A stretch of DNA of 64,000 nt from Flavobacterium sp. WV_118_3 (GCF_039778605.1 NZ_CP156060.1:169501-233500); one strand, 5' to 3'; positions 17,738 to 26,541 are shown, counted from the first letter of the stretch. Program-made: numbers and translations. The notes: a model not told the origin generated them from the sequence alone.

Positions 17738-20587
17738 TTAGTGTTCCATATAGGCCTCAATAGGCGCACAAGAACAAACTAAATTACGGTCACCGTAAGC
17801 ATCATCAACACGACGTACGGAAGGCCAGAATTTGTTTTCGGCAATATATTCCAACGGATAAGCCGCTTTCTCTCTCGAGTAAGGGAAATCCCATCGATCA
17901 GCAGTTAACATGGCTAAGGTGTGCGGTGCATTTTTCAATACATTGTTGGTATCGTCAGCAGTAGCGTTTTCAATTTCTTTTCGGATTGAAATCATCGCAT
18001 CACAGAAACGATCCAATTCGCCTAAGTTTTCACTTTCGGTCGGTTCGATCATTAACGTTCCGGCTACCGGGAACGAAACTGTTGGTGCGTGGAAACCGTA
18101 GTCCATCAAACGTTTTGCGATATCGGTTACTTCGATTCCGTTTTGTTTGAATGAACGACAATCAACAATCATTTCGTGTGCTGCACGTCCGCATTCTCCC
18201 GTATATAAAATAGGGTAGTGTTGCTCCAAACGCGCTTTCATATAGTTGGCGTTTAGAATCGCAAACTGTGTCGCTTGTTTTAAACCTTCGGCTCCTAACA
18301 TCGTGATATAACCGTATGAAATCAAACATACCAAAGCCGATCCGTAAGGTGCAGCCGAGATAGCAGAAATCGCCTGATCACCACCGGTAGCAATTACCGG
18401 GTTTGTTGGTAAGAAAGGTACCAGGTGTGGCGCTACGCAAATAGGTCCAACTCCAGGTCCACCTCCTCCGTGAGGAATCGCGAATGTTTTGTGTAGGTTC
18501 AGGTGACAAACATCAGCACCGATAGTAGCAGGATTTGTAAGTCCTACCTGAGCGTTCATGTTGGCACCGTCCATATATACCTGACCACCGTTTTCGTGGA
18601 TCAGTTTGGTGATCTCGATAATGGAACTTTCGTATACACCATGTGTAGACGGATAGGTTACCATTAAACAAGACAGGTTGTCTTTATGTTGGATTGCTTT
18701 TGCTCTTAAATCTTCAACATCGATATTTCCTTCCGGAGTGGTTTTGGTTACTATGATGTCCATTCCAGCCATAGCTGCCGAAGCCGGGTTGGTTCCGTGT
18801 GCCGATGATGGGATCAAACATACGTTACGGTGACCTTCGCCTCTGGAAATATGATACGCACGAATGGCCATCAATCCGGCATATTCTCCCTGAGCACCGG
18901 AGTTTGGCTGTAAAGAGGTACCTGCAAAACCGGTTACCACGTTTAATTGCTCTTCCAGTTTTTTCAACATGGTTAAGTAACCCGTAGTTTGGTTTACCGG
19001 AGCAAACGGGTGAATGCTGTTCCAGTTGGCCATACTTAAGGGTAACATTTCGGCAGCCGCATTTAATTTCATTGTACACGATCCTAAAGAGATCATCGAA
19101 TGATTTAAGGCAAGGTCTTTACGCTCTAATTTTTTGATATAACGCATTAAAGCCGTTTCCGAATGATGGCTGTTAAATACGTCGTGTTGTAAGAAAGTCG
19201 ACGTTCTTACCATTTTCTCCTGAATATGAGTAGCGGTGTCTAAAGCGGTTACCGTTACGGTTTCTTTTCCAAGAACTTCAGCAAAAATGGCTACGATTTG
19301 GTTGATGTCGTTTAAAGAGGTTGTCTCGTTAAAAGAAATCGAAATCGTATCGTTGTCGCTATAATAGAAGTTTACTTCGTTGTTTTCGGCTACTGCTTTT
19401 ACTTTGGCAGCATCGGCTTTAACCGTGATAGTGTCGAAGAAAGCCGTGTTGATTTGGTTGATTCCCAGTTTTGCCAATGCATTGGCAGTAGTAACCGCCG
19501 AAGCGTGTACTTTGTCGGCAATATACTGTAATCCTTTTGGCCCGTGGTATACGGCATACATACCGGCCATAACCGCTAGTAATACCTGAGCCGTACAAAT
19601 ATTGGACGTTGCTTTTTCACGTTTGATGTGTTGCTCACGGGTTTGTAACGCCATACGTAACGCACGGTTACCATTAACATCCTGAGAAACGCCAATAATA
19701 CGTCCCGGCATACTGCGTTTGTATTCTTCTTTAGTTGCGAAGAAAGCCGCGTGTGGTCCTCCAAATCCCATTGGAATACCGAATCGTTGCGTAGTTCCTA
19801 CTACAACATCGGCTCCTAATTCGCCCGGAGCGGTTAATTTTACTAGACTTAGAATGTCGGCTGCTACAGCAACTTTGATTTCTTTGGATTTAGCAGTGTG
19901 GATAAAACCGGCATAGTCGTAAACCTGACCGTGTTTTCCAGGGTATTGTAAGATCGCTCCGAAGAAATCTTCTGAGAAATCAAATGTTTCGTGGTTCCCT
20001 ACTACCAGTTCGATTCCAATTGGAGTGGAACGGGTTTCCAGTACCGATAAGGTTTGCGGTAAAATCTCTTCCGAAACGAAGAATTTATTCGCGTTGTTTT
20101 TTTTCTGATCTCTGGTGCGTACATCAAAAAGTAAAGCCATCGCTTCTGCAGCAGCAGTACCTTCGTCCAGTAACGAAGCATTGGCAATTTCCATTCCGGT
20201 TAATTCGATAACCGTAGTCTGGTAATTTAAAAGAGCTTCCAAACGCCCCTGAGCAATTTCTGCCTGATACGGCGTGTAAGCGGTATACCATCCCGGGTTT
20301 TCAAAAATGTTACGTTGAATTACCGGTGGAACAATTGCCGGGTGATACCCTAAACCGATATACGATTTGAATACTTTGTTTTGGGCACCCAATTGCTGGA
20401 TATGTGTTAAATATTCGTATTCTGTTAAAGCCGGATCCAGTTGTAAATCGTTTTTTAAACGGATTCCGTCCGGAAATGTTTCATACAATAATTGATCCAT
20501 GTCCTTTACTCCAATGGTTTGGAACATGTGTTGAAGGTCGCTCTCTCTTGGACCTAAATGTCGTAAAGCAAATGCGTCTGTTTTCAT
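17738..20587 (-). CDS. gcvP: Glycine dehydrogenase (decarboxylating), P-protein of the glycine cleavage system
   Basis: The P-protein is a pyridoxal-phosphate enzyme that decarboxylates glycine and passes the aminomethyl group to the lipoyl H-protein. The 949-residue length matches the fused single-chain form. The N-terminal half has RHLGPRESD and the conserved GYHPAIVPPVIQRN. The C-terminal half has SLGSCTMKLNAAAEM and the PLP-lysine motif NLHKTFAIPHGGGGPG. No gcvT or gcvH is adjacent. A minus-strand TATTTTTG box (20681-20674) sits about 87 bases upstream of the ATG as the likely -7 element. Confidence 0.97.
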   Translation of the reverse strand: MKTDAFALRHLGPRESDLQHMFQTIGVKDMDQLLYETFPDGIRLKNDLQLDPALTEYEYLTHIQQLGAQNKVFKSYIGLGYHPAIVPPVIQRNIFENPGWYTAYTPYQAEIAQGRLEALLNYQTTVIELTGMEIANASLLDEGTAAAEAMALLFDVRTRDQKKNNANKFFVSEEILPQTLSVLETRSTPIGIELVVGNHETFDFSEDFFGAILQYPGKHGQVYDYAGFIHTAKSKEIKVAVAADILSLVKLTAPGELGADVVVGTTQRFGIPMGFGGPHAAFFATKEEYKRSMPGRIIGVSQDVNGNRALRMALQTREQHIKREKATSNICTAQVLLAVMAGMYAVYHGPKGLQYIADKVHASAVTTANALAKLGINQINTAFFDTITVKADAAKVKAVAENNEVNFYYSDNDTISISFNETTSLNDINQIVAIFAEVLGKETVTVTALDTATHIQEKMVRTSTFLQHDVFNSHHSETALMRYIKKLERKDLALNHSMISLGSCTMKLNAAAEMLPLSMANWNSIHPFAPVNQTTGYLTMLKKLEEQLNVVTGFAGTSLQPNSGAQGEYAGLMAIRAYHISRGEGHRNVCLIPSSAHGTNPASAAMAGMDIIVTKTTPEGNIDVEDLRAKAIQHKDNLSCLMVTYPSTHGVYESSIIEITKLIHENGGQVYMDGANMNAQVGLTNPATIGADVCHLNLHKTFAIPHGGGGPGVGPICVAPHLVPFLPTNPVIATGGDQAISAISAAPYGSALVCLISYGYITMLGAEGLKQATQFAILNANYMKARLEQHYPILYTGECGRAAHEMIVDCRSFKQNGIEVTDIAKRLMDYGFHAPTVSFPVAGTLMIEPTESENLGELDRFCDAMISIRKEIENATADDTNNVLKNAPHTLAMLTADRWDFPYSREKAAYPLEYIAENKFWPSVRRVDDAYGDRNLVCSCAPIEAYMEH

Positions 20588-20673
20588 CAGTTCTTAATGT
20601 CCTGTTTATAAACGTTTGATATTTCCGTAACACAGAATACATCAAACTGTCGTTAAGTTGTGTTTTAAGCGAA

Positions 20674-20681
20674 CAAAAATA
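20674..20681 (-). promoter_or_regulatory. -7 element of the probable gcvP promoter
   Basis: Read on the minus strand the sequence is TATTTTTG, matching TAnnTTTG. No clear -33 TTG was found at the right distance. Confidence 0.35.
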
Positions 20682-20766
20682 ACTATTAATCTCTTAATAA
20701 AATTCTTTTTTAACTCCAATTTTTGTTGAATTTTCAACCAAAATGAAATGTTATTAACAGATTGAT

Positions 20767-20774
20767 TATTTTTG
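20767..20774 (+). promoter_or_regulatory. -7 element just upstream of the UbiA-like gene
   Basis: TATTTTTG ends 5 bases before the ATG at 20780, so transcription would start at the start codon. The -33 element is not clear. Confidence 0.35.
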
Positions 20775-20779
20775 TAAGT

Positions 20780-21595
20780 ATGCAACTACTCAAGAAATTA
20801 CTTGACTTTTATATAAACGGAAGTATTCATGTGGCTATCGCGGTATTCGCTTTGGTGCAGATGACTTTCCATTTTTTTTATATTTCATTTGATTGGGCGA
20901 TGTCGCTATTTGCCTTTTGTGGTACCATCGTCGGCTATAACTTTGTGAAATACGATGCATTAGCCCGTGCGAAAAAGCTCAAAATGAGTCGGCAGTTAAA
21001 AGCAATTGTTGTGTTAAGTGTGTTTGCTTTTGTCGGAACACTTTATGGTTTCTGGTATTTACAACGGCAAACACAATTGTTGTCGCTTGCTTTTTTGGGG
21101 CTGACGTTGTTGTATACGTTACCGGTTTTTCCAAAATTGGGGAATGCCCGGAATTGGGCCGGAGTGAAAATCTATATCGTGGCTTTTTGCTGGGCCGGTA
21201 TTACGTTGTTCCTTCCGATTTTAAACGCCGGACTGGATTTTACGAATGATGTTTTTCTAAAGTTTTTTCAGCGCTTCCTTTTGGTAATCATCCTCATTCT
21301 TATTTTTGAAATTATCGATCTGAAGAACGACGATGTTTCGTTACAAACCGTTCCGCAACGTTTAGGCGTGAAGCGAACCAAAGGACTCAATTTATTTCTG
21401 TTGTTCCCTTTTTACGGATTGGAGTTTTTTAAAAGCGATTTCCAGATCGTACAGTTGTGGATTAATCTTGTATTGGTAGTGGTTATTGCGCTTTTTACCC
21501 TTTTTTCAAGTCCGAAACGCTCCGATTATTATACGTCTTTTTGGGTGGAAAGTATTCCGGTTTTCTGGTGGGGATTGGTGTTGCTTTTTGCATAA
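20780..21595 (+). CDS. UbiA prenyltransferase-like multi-pass membrane protein
   Basis: The 271-residue protein has seven to eight hydrophobic segments. The second UbiA aspartate motif is recognisable as EIIDLKNDDVSLQTVPQRLG (near residues 179-198). The place of the first motif (NDxxDxxxD in true UbiA) is taken by GYNFVKYDALA (near 51-61), where only part of the acidic set remains. UbiA enzymes prenylate aromatic rings in quinone, heme and chlorophyll synthesis; with an incomplete first motif, activity is uncertain. The ATG at 20780 is chosen over an in-frame TTG at 20762, because that TTG lies upstream of a -7 box. It is convergent with the SRPBCC gene. Confidence 0.65.
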   Translation: MQLLKKLLDFYINGSIHVAIAVFALVQMTFHFFYISFDWAMSLFAFCGTIVGYNFVKYDALARAKKLKMSRQLKAIVVLSVFAFVGTLYGFWYLQRQTQLLSLAFLGLTLLYTLPVFPKLGNARNWAGVKIYIVAFCWAGITLFLPILNAGLDFTNDVFLKFFQRFLLVIILILIFEIIDLKNDDVSLQTVPQRLGVKRTKGLNLFLLFPFYGLEFFKSDFQIVQLWINLVLVVVIALFTLFSSPKRSDYYTSFWVESIPVFWWGLVLLFA

Positions 21596-21638
21596 TCTAT
21601 TGCAAAAAAACTGATTTTGTTTGTGATTTTTTGAAGCT

Positions 21639-22088
21639 TTAATTTTCGGCCAGGTATTTTAAAAGTTTGTTCCGATTTAAAAGCATTTGATACAGGTGTT
21701 TTTTAAGAATCAGGATGTCAAACAATTTTCCAATAATTCCAAAAGGTGTTCGGTATTCTATTTTATCGATCATAATTGTGACGTCATCCCGGGTTTCAAA
21801 AAGATGTTCGTGTCTGAAAAACGTAAAATGGCCTTTTGTCATTTCGTCTGTAAAATGATCGGGCGACGCCATAGTCGTAATTTTACTTTGGTGGTTGAGG
21901 TACAAACCAAAATGTTTTCCGCGCCAGGTTACGGTTTCATTCAGATGAATCAATCCGGATGTCTTCCCGGCAATCGCCTGTTCCTTCGTTTGAGAAACCG
22001 AGAGTGTATGGATGTCGATATTTCGGGCCAAATCAAAAACAATTTTTGACGGTGCTTTAATCGGAGTGGTAATGGTAAATGTGGTCAT
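21639..22088 (-). CDS. SRPBCC (START-like) family protein
   Basis: The 149-residue protein fits the polyketide-cyclase/ligand-binding SRPBCC fold. It has an opening strand with APSKIVFDLARNIDIHT, a central beta-sheet run including TWRGKHFGLYLNHQSKI, DHFTDEMTKGHFTFFRHEHLF, and a long C-terminal helix (HLYQMLLNRNKLLKYL). Similar proteins bind hydrophobic ligands or act as cell-division-inhibitor-like proteins (COG4276); the function is not established. Its ATG overlaps the stop of the preceding gene by four bases (ATGA), making it the last gene of the GbsR-type regulator operon. Confidence 0.7.
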   Translation of the reverse strand: MTTFTITTPIKAPSKIVFDLARNIDIHTLSVSQTKEQAIAGKTSGLIHLNETVTWRGKHFGLYLNHQSKITTMASPDHFTDEMTKGHFTFFRHEHLFETRDDVTIMIDKIEYRTPFGIIGKLFDILILKKHLYQMLLNRNKLLKYLAEN

Positions 22089-22522
22089 GTGAAAAAGAAT
22101 TGTAGTTTTAGAATTACCAAACCGGTAAATACGGTCGCAAATAACATAAATAAGATATTCATAAAATAACTGCCAATTTTAAACTGCCATTTTTTCGGAA
22201 TCGTATACATCGGATAATAGGCAATCTGAGTGGCGACTTTTCCGGTCCAGTAAGCGGCAATAAGTACGGTTAGAGCGAAGGCAAGCCGGGTGTTTTGCTG
22301 TAGGTCGTCATACAGAAAAATGGCGATTAGTCCGAACGAAAAATTAAGGCCCTGTATGTATCTTCCGTAGGTTTTGGCGATTTCCTGATTTAATGGTTTT
22401 AGTTTTTTAACGTCGTTGTACCAGTCAAATACCTTATGGCGGATATAGGGATAAATCAGTGCGGTGAAAATCTGGCCGATTCCCGCTACGACAATCAGCC
22501 AGTTTGGAATTGTAAAGTTCAT
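22085..22522 (-). CDS. Small four-segment membrane protein, function unknown
   Basis: The 145-residue product has four hydrophobic segments (about 8-24, 55-71, 78-97 and 114-141) and no recognised motif. A basic/polar stretch (RHKVFDWYNDVKKLKPLNQE) lies between the first two. It starts 3 bases after the preceding 128-residue membrane protein gene and overlaps the SRPBCC gene, so it belongs to that operon. I do not recognise the family. Confidence 0.7.
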   Translation of the reverse strand: MNFTIPNWLIVVAGIGQIFTALIYPYIRHKVFDWYNDVKKLKPLNQEIAKTYGRYIQGLNFSFGLIAIFLYDDLQQNTRLAFALTVLIAAYWTGKVATQIAYYPMYTIPKKWQFKIGSYFMNILFMLFATVFTGLVILKLQFFFT

Positions 22523-22525
22523 GTG

Positions 22526-22912
22526 TTAGGCTTTAAAAACTATTTTTTCTTCTCTTGCGGTTTGGCTCGCTTTTCGTTTTCCTCTAAAAAAGAAATAGAG
22601 GTTTAGAAAAAGCATCACGCCTAAATAGATCGCAAAGCCACCAATTTTATAGCTTAAGGCTTCAATAAGTTCCTGATAGGTATTGTTGTAAAGATTCATG
22701 TCGAGTATCATCAACGCAAAACCCAGGTTGAGCAGGTAAAATCCGGTTTCGAATAGTTTGTTGGTCGCGATGGCAATTTCTTCGCGACCTTTAAAAATGT
22801 CAAGCATATAGACTTTACTGTTTCGGAAAAGTGTTTTAGAGACATAATAGGTCAGAAAAAGTGCAATGGGCAAATAAATAACATAACCGATAAGTGTTTT
22901 GGTCGTTTCCAT
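22526..22912 (-). CDS. Small membrane protein, paralogue of the next upstream gene
   Basis: The start at 22912 (METTKTLIGYV) is chosen; an in-frame codon at 23089 lies inside the neighbouring gene. The 128-residue protein has three hydrophobic segments (about 8-26, 56-73, 88-111) and a basic tail (RGKRKASQTAREEK). Its pattern NKLFETGFYLLNLGFA and LIEALSYK parallels NKALLTGYYLVNIGYC and LIEVIAFK in the gene just upstream, so the two look like tandem duplicates. Function is unknown. Confidence 0.7.
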   Translation of the reverse strand: METTKTLIGYVIYLPIALFLTYYVSKTLFRNSKVYMLDIFKGREEIAIATNKLFETGFYLLNLGFALMILDMNLYNNTYQELIEALSYKIGGFAIYLGVMLFLNLYFFFRGKRKASQTAREEKIVFKA

Positions 22913-22929
22913 GGTAGTATGATTTATAG

Positions 22930-23277
22930 TTATTGAATTAATTTTTGAACATAGTTTTTTAGAAGGAAAAGATTGATATAATGCAATGCGGCCAACAGAA
23001 AAAGGATGATTGCCGATTTGAAGGCGATCACTTCGATTAGCATGGGTAACGATGTGATGGTGTGCCAGTTGGTAATTGTAATAGCGCAATAACCAATATT
23101 AACCAGATAATATCCGGTAAGCAAAGCTTTGTTGATCTGTTGGCAAAGTGCTTTATGATCCGGGATTAGGGTGGCTACAAATATGTTTCCGTTGTCATAA
23201 CAGATTCTTCCGATTTTGACGATGATCCAACTCATCAGTCCGAGGAAAAGGAGGTAGGCAATACTGTTGTAGTTCAT
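22930..23277 (-). CDS. Small membrane protein directly downstream of a GbsR-type regulator
   Basis: The 115-residue protein has three hydrophobic segments (about 4-22, 50-68, 81-106). It is similar in layout and in several short blocks to the 128-residue protein encoded 17 bases downstream. It follows the regulator after 63 bases containing two copies of the TGAAACTTT motif. No enzymatic motif is visible; a structural or sensing role in the membrane is possible. Confidence 0.7.
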   Translation of the reverse strand: MNYNSIAYLLFLGLMSWIIVKIGRICYDNGNIFVATLIPDHKALCQQINKALLTGYYLVNIGYCAITITNWHTITSLPMLIEVIAFKSAIILFLLAALHYINLFLLKNYVQKLIQ

Positions 23278-23299
23278 TGTTTTTAAAATTTTATAGTTA

Positions 23300-23327
23300 T
23301 GAAACTTTCAGAAAAAAATGAAACTTT
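23300..23327 (-). promoter_or_regulatory. Two operator-like TGAAACTTT repeats before the small membrane protein genes
   Basis: TGAAACTTT occurs at 23300-23308 and again at 23319-23327. The same 9-mer appears inverted at 23869-23877 upstream of the regulator gene. The placement on both sides of a regulator gene suggests binding sites for that regulator. Confidence 0.5.
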
Positions 23328-23340
23328 GGTTTAAATTTTT

Positions 23341-23844
23341 TTATTTCATGATTTTGATCACCAATTTGGTTAACCAATTGTCTTTGTATTCGGTAATCTT
23401 GTCCAAAACATTGTCGGCTTTTAAAACGAAGTCGTGTAGCTTGGTGGTTTGTTCGATAAAATGTTTGGCCTCAGCCGAGTTGTTGCCTTCGATAGAGGAT
23501 ACTTCTTTTAAAATTTTTAAAGCAGGTTTGATTTCCCGTTTGCTTCTTTCCTGTGAAATTTTAACCGCCAGTTCGTCCAGATCTTTTTCGGCAGTAAAGA
23601 ATTCTTTTCGTTCGCCGGCTTTGTATTCTTTATATACAATGCCCCAATCCATCAAGCCTCTTAAATTCATACTGGCATTTCCTCTGGAAATATGAAGGGC
23701 TTCCATAATGTCTTCCATCGAAAGCGGTTCGGCCGAAACCATTAACAAGGCATGAATCTGAGCCATGGTTTTGTTAATGCCCCATTGCGAGCCTAAGGCG
23801 CCCCAGGTTTGTACAAATTTGTTTTTTGCTTCGTTGAATTCCAT
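23341..23844 (-). CDS. GbsR/MarR-family transcriptional regulator
   Basis: The 167-residue protein has a winged helix-turn-helix in its first half: MAQIHALLMVSAEPLSMED, then ALHISRGNASMNLRGLMDWG as recognition helix (about residues 46-65), and a wing VYKEYKAGERKEFF. The C-terminal half is a long helical dimerisation region. GbsR-type regulators are repressors, classically of osmoprotectant genes in Bacillus; here the targets are probably its own operon. Its predicted promoter contains a TGAAACTTT-type repeat, consistent with autoregulation. Confidence 0.82.
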   Translation of the reverse strand: MEFNEAKNKFVQTWGALGSQWGINKTMAQIHALLMVSAEPLSMEDIMEALHISRGNASMNLRGLMDWGIVYKEYKAGERKEFFTAEKDLDELAVKISQERSKREIKPALKILKEVSSIEGNNSAEAKHFIEQTTKLHDFVLKADNVLDKITEYKDNWLTKLVIKIMK

Positions 23845-23848
23845 AGTT

Positions 23849-23894
23849 CAAATGTATAAATAATTTCTAAAGTTTCAAAAATAATTGAAAGTTT
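23849..23894 (-). promoter_or_regulatory. Promoter and overlapping operator-like repeats of the GbsR-type gene
   Basis: On the minus strand TTG (23878-23876), a 19-base spacer and TACATTTG (23856-23849) match the Bacteroidota promoter consensus exactly. The repeat AAAGTTTCA (plus, 23869-23877) overlaps the -33 element, and TGAAAGTTT (23886-23894) lies just upstream as an inverted partner. The -7 box ends 4 bases before the ATG, so the message is probably leaderless. Confidence 0.6.
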
Positions 23895-23933
23895 ATTTTG
23901 AAAAATAACCCGAAATCAATCGGGCTATATTTT

Positions 23934-25961
23934 TTATAGTAATCCGGCGCGTTTTAAGAGCGCTTCCGGTTTTGGTTCCTGACCTCTGAATTTTTTATAA
24001 AGCGTCATCGGATGGTCGGTTCCACCTTGCGATAAGATGTTGTCTTTGAAGCGTTGTGCGACTTCCGGATTAAAGATTCCTTGTTCCTGGAAATAAGCAA
24101 AAGCGTCGGCATCGAGAACTTCGGCCCATTTGTAGCTGTAATATCCGGACGAATAGCCGCCCTGGAAGATATGCGAAAAAGAAGTACTCATCGCATTTTC
24201 GGCTACATCGGGATAGAGTTTGGTCGAAGCAAATTGTTCGTTTTCAAAAGCTTTTACATCGCGGATTCCGGACGGATCTTGTCCGTGCCATCCCATATCC
24301 AATAATCCAAAACTGATTTGGCGTAAGGTGGCCATTCCTTCCAGAAAACTGGCACTTTCTTTTATCTTTTCGACGTATTCCATTGGGATGATTTCGCCGG
24401 TTTGATAGTGTTTGGCAAACAAAGCTAAGGCTTCCGGTTCGTAACACCAGTTTTCCATTACCTGACTTGGTAATTCTACAAAGTCCCAATATACACTGGT
24501 TCCGGATAAGCTCGGATAGGTGGTGTTGGCAAGCATGCCGTGTAGCGCATGGCCAAATTCGTGGAATAAAGTGGTTACTTCATTAAAGGTAAGTAACGAT
24601 GGTTTGGTTGCCGTTGGTTTGGTGAAATTACAAACAATCGATACATGCGGTCGTTCGTTAACTCCGTTCTGAATCGATTGGTGTTTATAGGATGTCATCC
24701 AGGCACCATTGCGTTTTCCTTTTCTTGGGAAAAAATCAGCGTAAAAAATCGCGACAAGATTTCCGTTGTTGTCTTTTACTTCAAACGTTTGTACTTCTTC
24801 GTGGTATTTATCGATGTCAAAAATCTCGGTAAACGAGATGCCAAATAGTTTTTGTGCTATGGTAAAGGCACCGTTTAGTACGTTTTCTAATTTAAAGTAT
24901 GGTTTTAAGGTTTCGTCGTCGAGGTTGAAAAGTTCTTGTTTTAATTTTTCGGAATAATAGGCACCATCCCATTTTTCCAAATGATCAATCGGATCCAGTT
25001 TTTTGGCAAAGTTGGTTAATTGTGCAAATTCGCGTTCGGCAGCCGGTTTGGCTTTCGATTGTAAGTCATCCAAAAATGCGGTTACTTTTTGCGGACTTTG
25101 TGCCATACGTTCTTCCAATACAAAATGGGCATGGGAGGCGTATCCTAAAAGATTGGCTCTTTCGTGACGTAGGTTTGCAATTTTAATTACGATTTCCTGA
25201 TTGTCGAAAGCGTTATTCTGAAATCCTTTACGACCAAATGCAATGCTGATCGCTTTACGCAATTCGCGATTGTGGGCGTAGGTTACAAATGGTAAATAAC
25301 TCGGATGATCCAAGGTGAAAATCCAACCGTCTTTATCCTGACTTTTTGCGATGGCATGTGCGGCTTCGATCGCACCTTCTGGTAAACCGTCAAGATCTTT
25401 TTCGTCGGTTAAGTGTAATTGATAAGCGTTGGTTTCGGCTAACACATTTTCACCGAAGGTTAACGATAGTTTGGCCAGTTCGGCATCGATTTCGCGTAAA
25501 CGGGCTTTTTTGTCTTCTGCTAATAAAGCACCGTTTCGTGAAAAACTTTTGTATTTTTTAGTTAACAGTGTGTGCTGTTCGGTAGTAAGATTAAGTTGAT
25601 CAATTTGGTCGTATACGGTTTTAACGCGTTGGAATAAATCGACATTTAAAGTGATGTCATTTCCGAATGCCGTTAAAACAGGAGATACTTCCTGGGCAAT
25701 TTTTTGCATTTCATCACTGGTTTCCGCCGAATTCAAATTGAAGAAAATGGACGACAAGCGTTCCAAAGCATCACCGGAATATTCCAGTGCTTCAATTGTA
25801 TTGGCAAAAGTTGGTGCTTCCGGATTGTGGGTTATAGCATCGATTTCGGCACGTGCCGCAGCGATTGTTGTTGTAAATGCCGGAGCATAGTCCTCAATTT
25901 TTATTTGCGAAAACGGCGCAGTGTTATATTTGGTAGTAAATCTTTCGGTTAAAATACTCAT
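23934..25961 (-). CDS. M3-family metallopeptidase (peptidyl-dipeptidase Dcp-like)
   Basis: This cytoplasmic zinc peptidase of 675 residues has the M3 motif HEFGHALHGML, in which the HExxH pair binds zinc. Downstream are LPSQVMENWCYEPE (supplying the Glu ligand) and the C-terminal GGYSSGYYSYKWAEVLDADAF block typical of Dcp/oligopeptidase A. M3 enzymes cut short peptides, Dcp taking dipeptides from the C-terminus. No signal peptide is evident. It stands alone between the GbsR-type operon and purE. Confidence 0.92.
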   Translation of the reverse strand: MSILTERFTTKYNTAPFSQIKIEDYAPAFTTTIAAARAEIDAITHNPEAPTFANTIEALEYSGDALERLSSIFFNLNSAETSDEMQKIAQEVSPVLTAFGNDITLNVDLFQRVKTVYDQIDQLNLTTEQHTLLTKKYKSFSRNGALLAEDKKARLREIDAELAKLSLTFGENVLAETNAYQLHLTDEKDLDGLPEGAIEAAHAIAKSQDKDGWIFTLDHPSYLPFVTYAHNRELRKAISIAFGRKGFQNNAFDNQEIVIKIANLRHERANLLGYASHAHFVLEERMAQSPQKVTAFLDDLQSKAKPAAEREFAQLTNFAKKLDPIDHLEKWDGAYYSEKLKQELFNLDDETLKPYFKLENVLNGAFTIAQKLFGISFTEIFDIDKYHEEVQTFEVKDNNGNLVAIFYADFFPRKGKRNGAWMTSYKHQSIQNGVNERPHVSIVCNFTKPTATKPSLLTFNEVTTLFHEFGHALHGMLANTTYPSLSGTSVYWDFVELPSQVMENWCYEPEALALFAKHYQTGEIIPMEYVEKIKESASFLEGMATLRQISFGLLDMGWHGQDPSGIRDVKAFENEQFASTKLYPDVAENAMSTSFSHIFQGGYSSGYYSYKWAEVLDADAFAYFQEQGIFNPEVAQRFKDNILSQGGTDHPMTLYKKFRGQEPKPEALLKRAGLL

Positions 25962-26058
25962 ATATAGTGCTATTAGCTTTAATTAATGATATGTCTGTGT
26001 TAGACAAGGTACAACTTCGCTTTTTCTAATCCAAATCCGGTTGATGGAAGCGGGGAAT

Positions 26059-26541
26059 TTATTTTAAGTCTTCGGAAGCTTTTAAAACTGCTTGCTTCAG
26101 ACTTTCTTTATACGCGGTGATTTTATCCAGAACGGCACTGTCGTGACTTCCGATAATCTGTGCTGCCAGGATGCCGGCATTTTTGGCACCGTTTAACGCT
26201 ACGGTGGCTACCGGTACGCCACCTGGCATCTGAAGGATCGAAAGAACACTGTCCCATCCGTCTATCGAATTGCTGGATTTTACCGGAACACCAATTACGG
26301 GAAGGGGCGACATCGAAGCGACCATTCCAGGTAAATGAGCGGCTCCACCAGCTCCGGCTATAATAACATTGATGCCGCGCTTGTGGGCATTCGTACTAAA
26401 ATCAAATAATTTTTCCGGTGTACGGTGTGCTGATACGATATCGACTTCTGTTGTAATTCCGAATTCTTTTAATATAGTGATGGCATCCTGCATTACCGGC
26501 ATATCCGAAATGCTACCCATGATGATGGCTACTTTGCTCAT
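26059..26541 (-). CDS. purE: N5-carboxyaminoimidazole ribonucleotide mutase
   Basis: PurE converts N5-CAIR to CAIR in de novo purine synthesis. The 160-residue length is standard for class I PurE. Diagnostic residues are GSISDMPVM near 9-17, SAHRTPEKL near 38-46 and GAGGAAHLPGM near 63-73. The gene lies 17 bases downstream of purK, its partner, with which it forms an operon. Confidence 0.97.
   Translation of the reverse strand: MSKVAIIMGSISDMPVMQDAITILKEFGITTEVDIVSAHRTPEKLFDFSTNAHKRGINVIIAGAGGAAHLPGMVASMSPLPVIGVPVKSSNSIDGWDSVLSILQMPGGVPVATVALNGAKNAGILAAQIIGSHDSAVLDKITAYKESLKQAVLKASEDLK

Noticed and set aside
17680..17769. N-terminal extension of the truncated globin
   Set aside because: It would cross the gcvP terminator and overlap gcvP; the ATG at 17679 gives the normal globin length.
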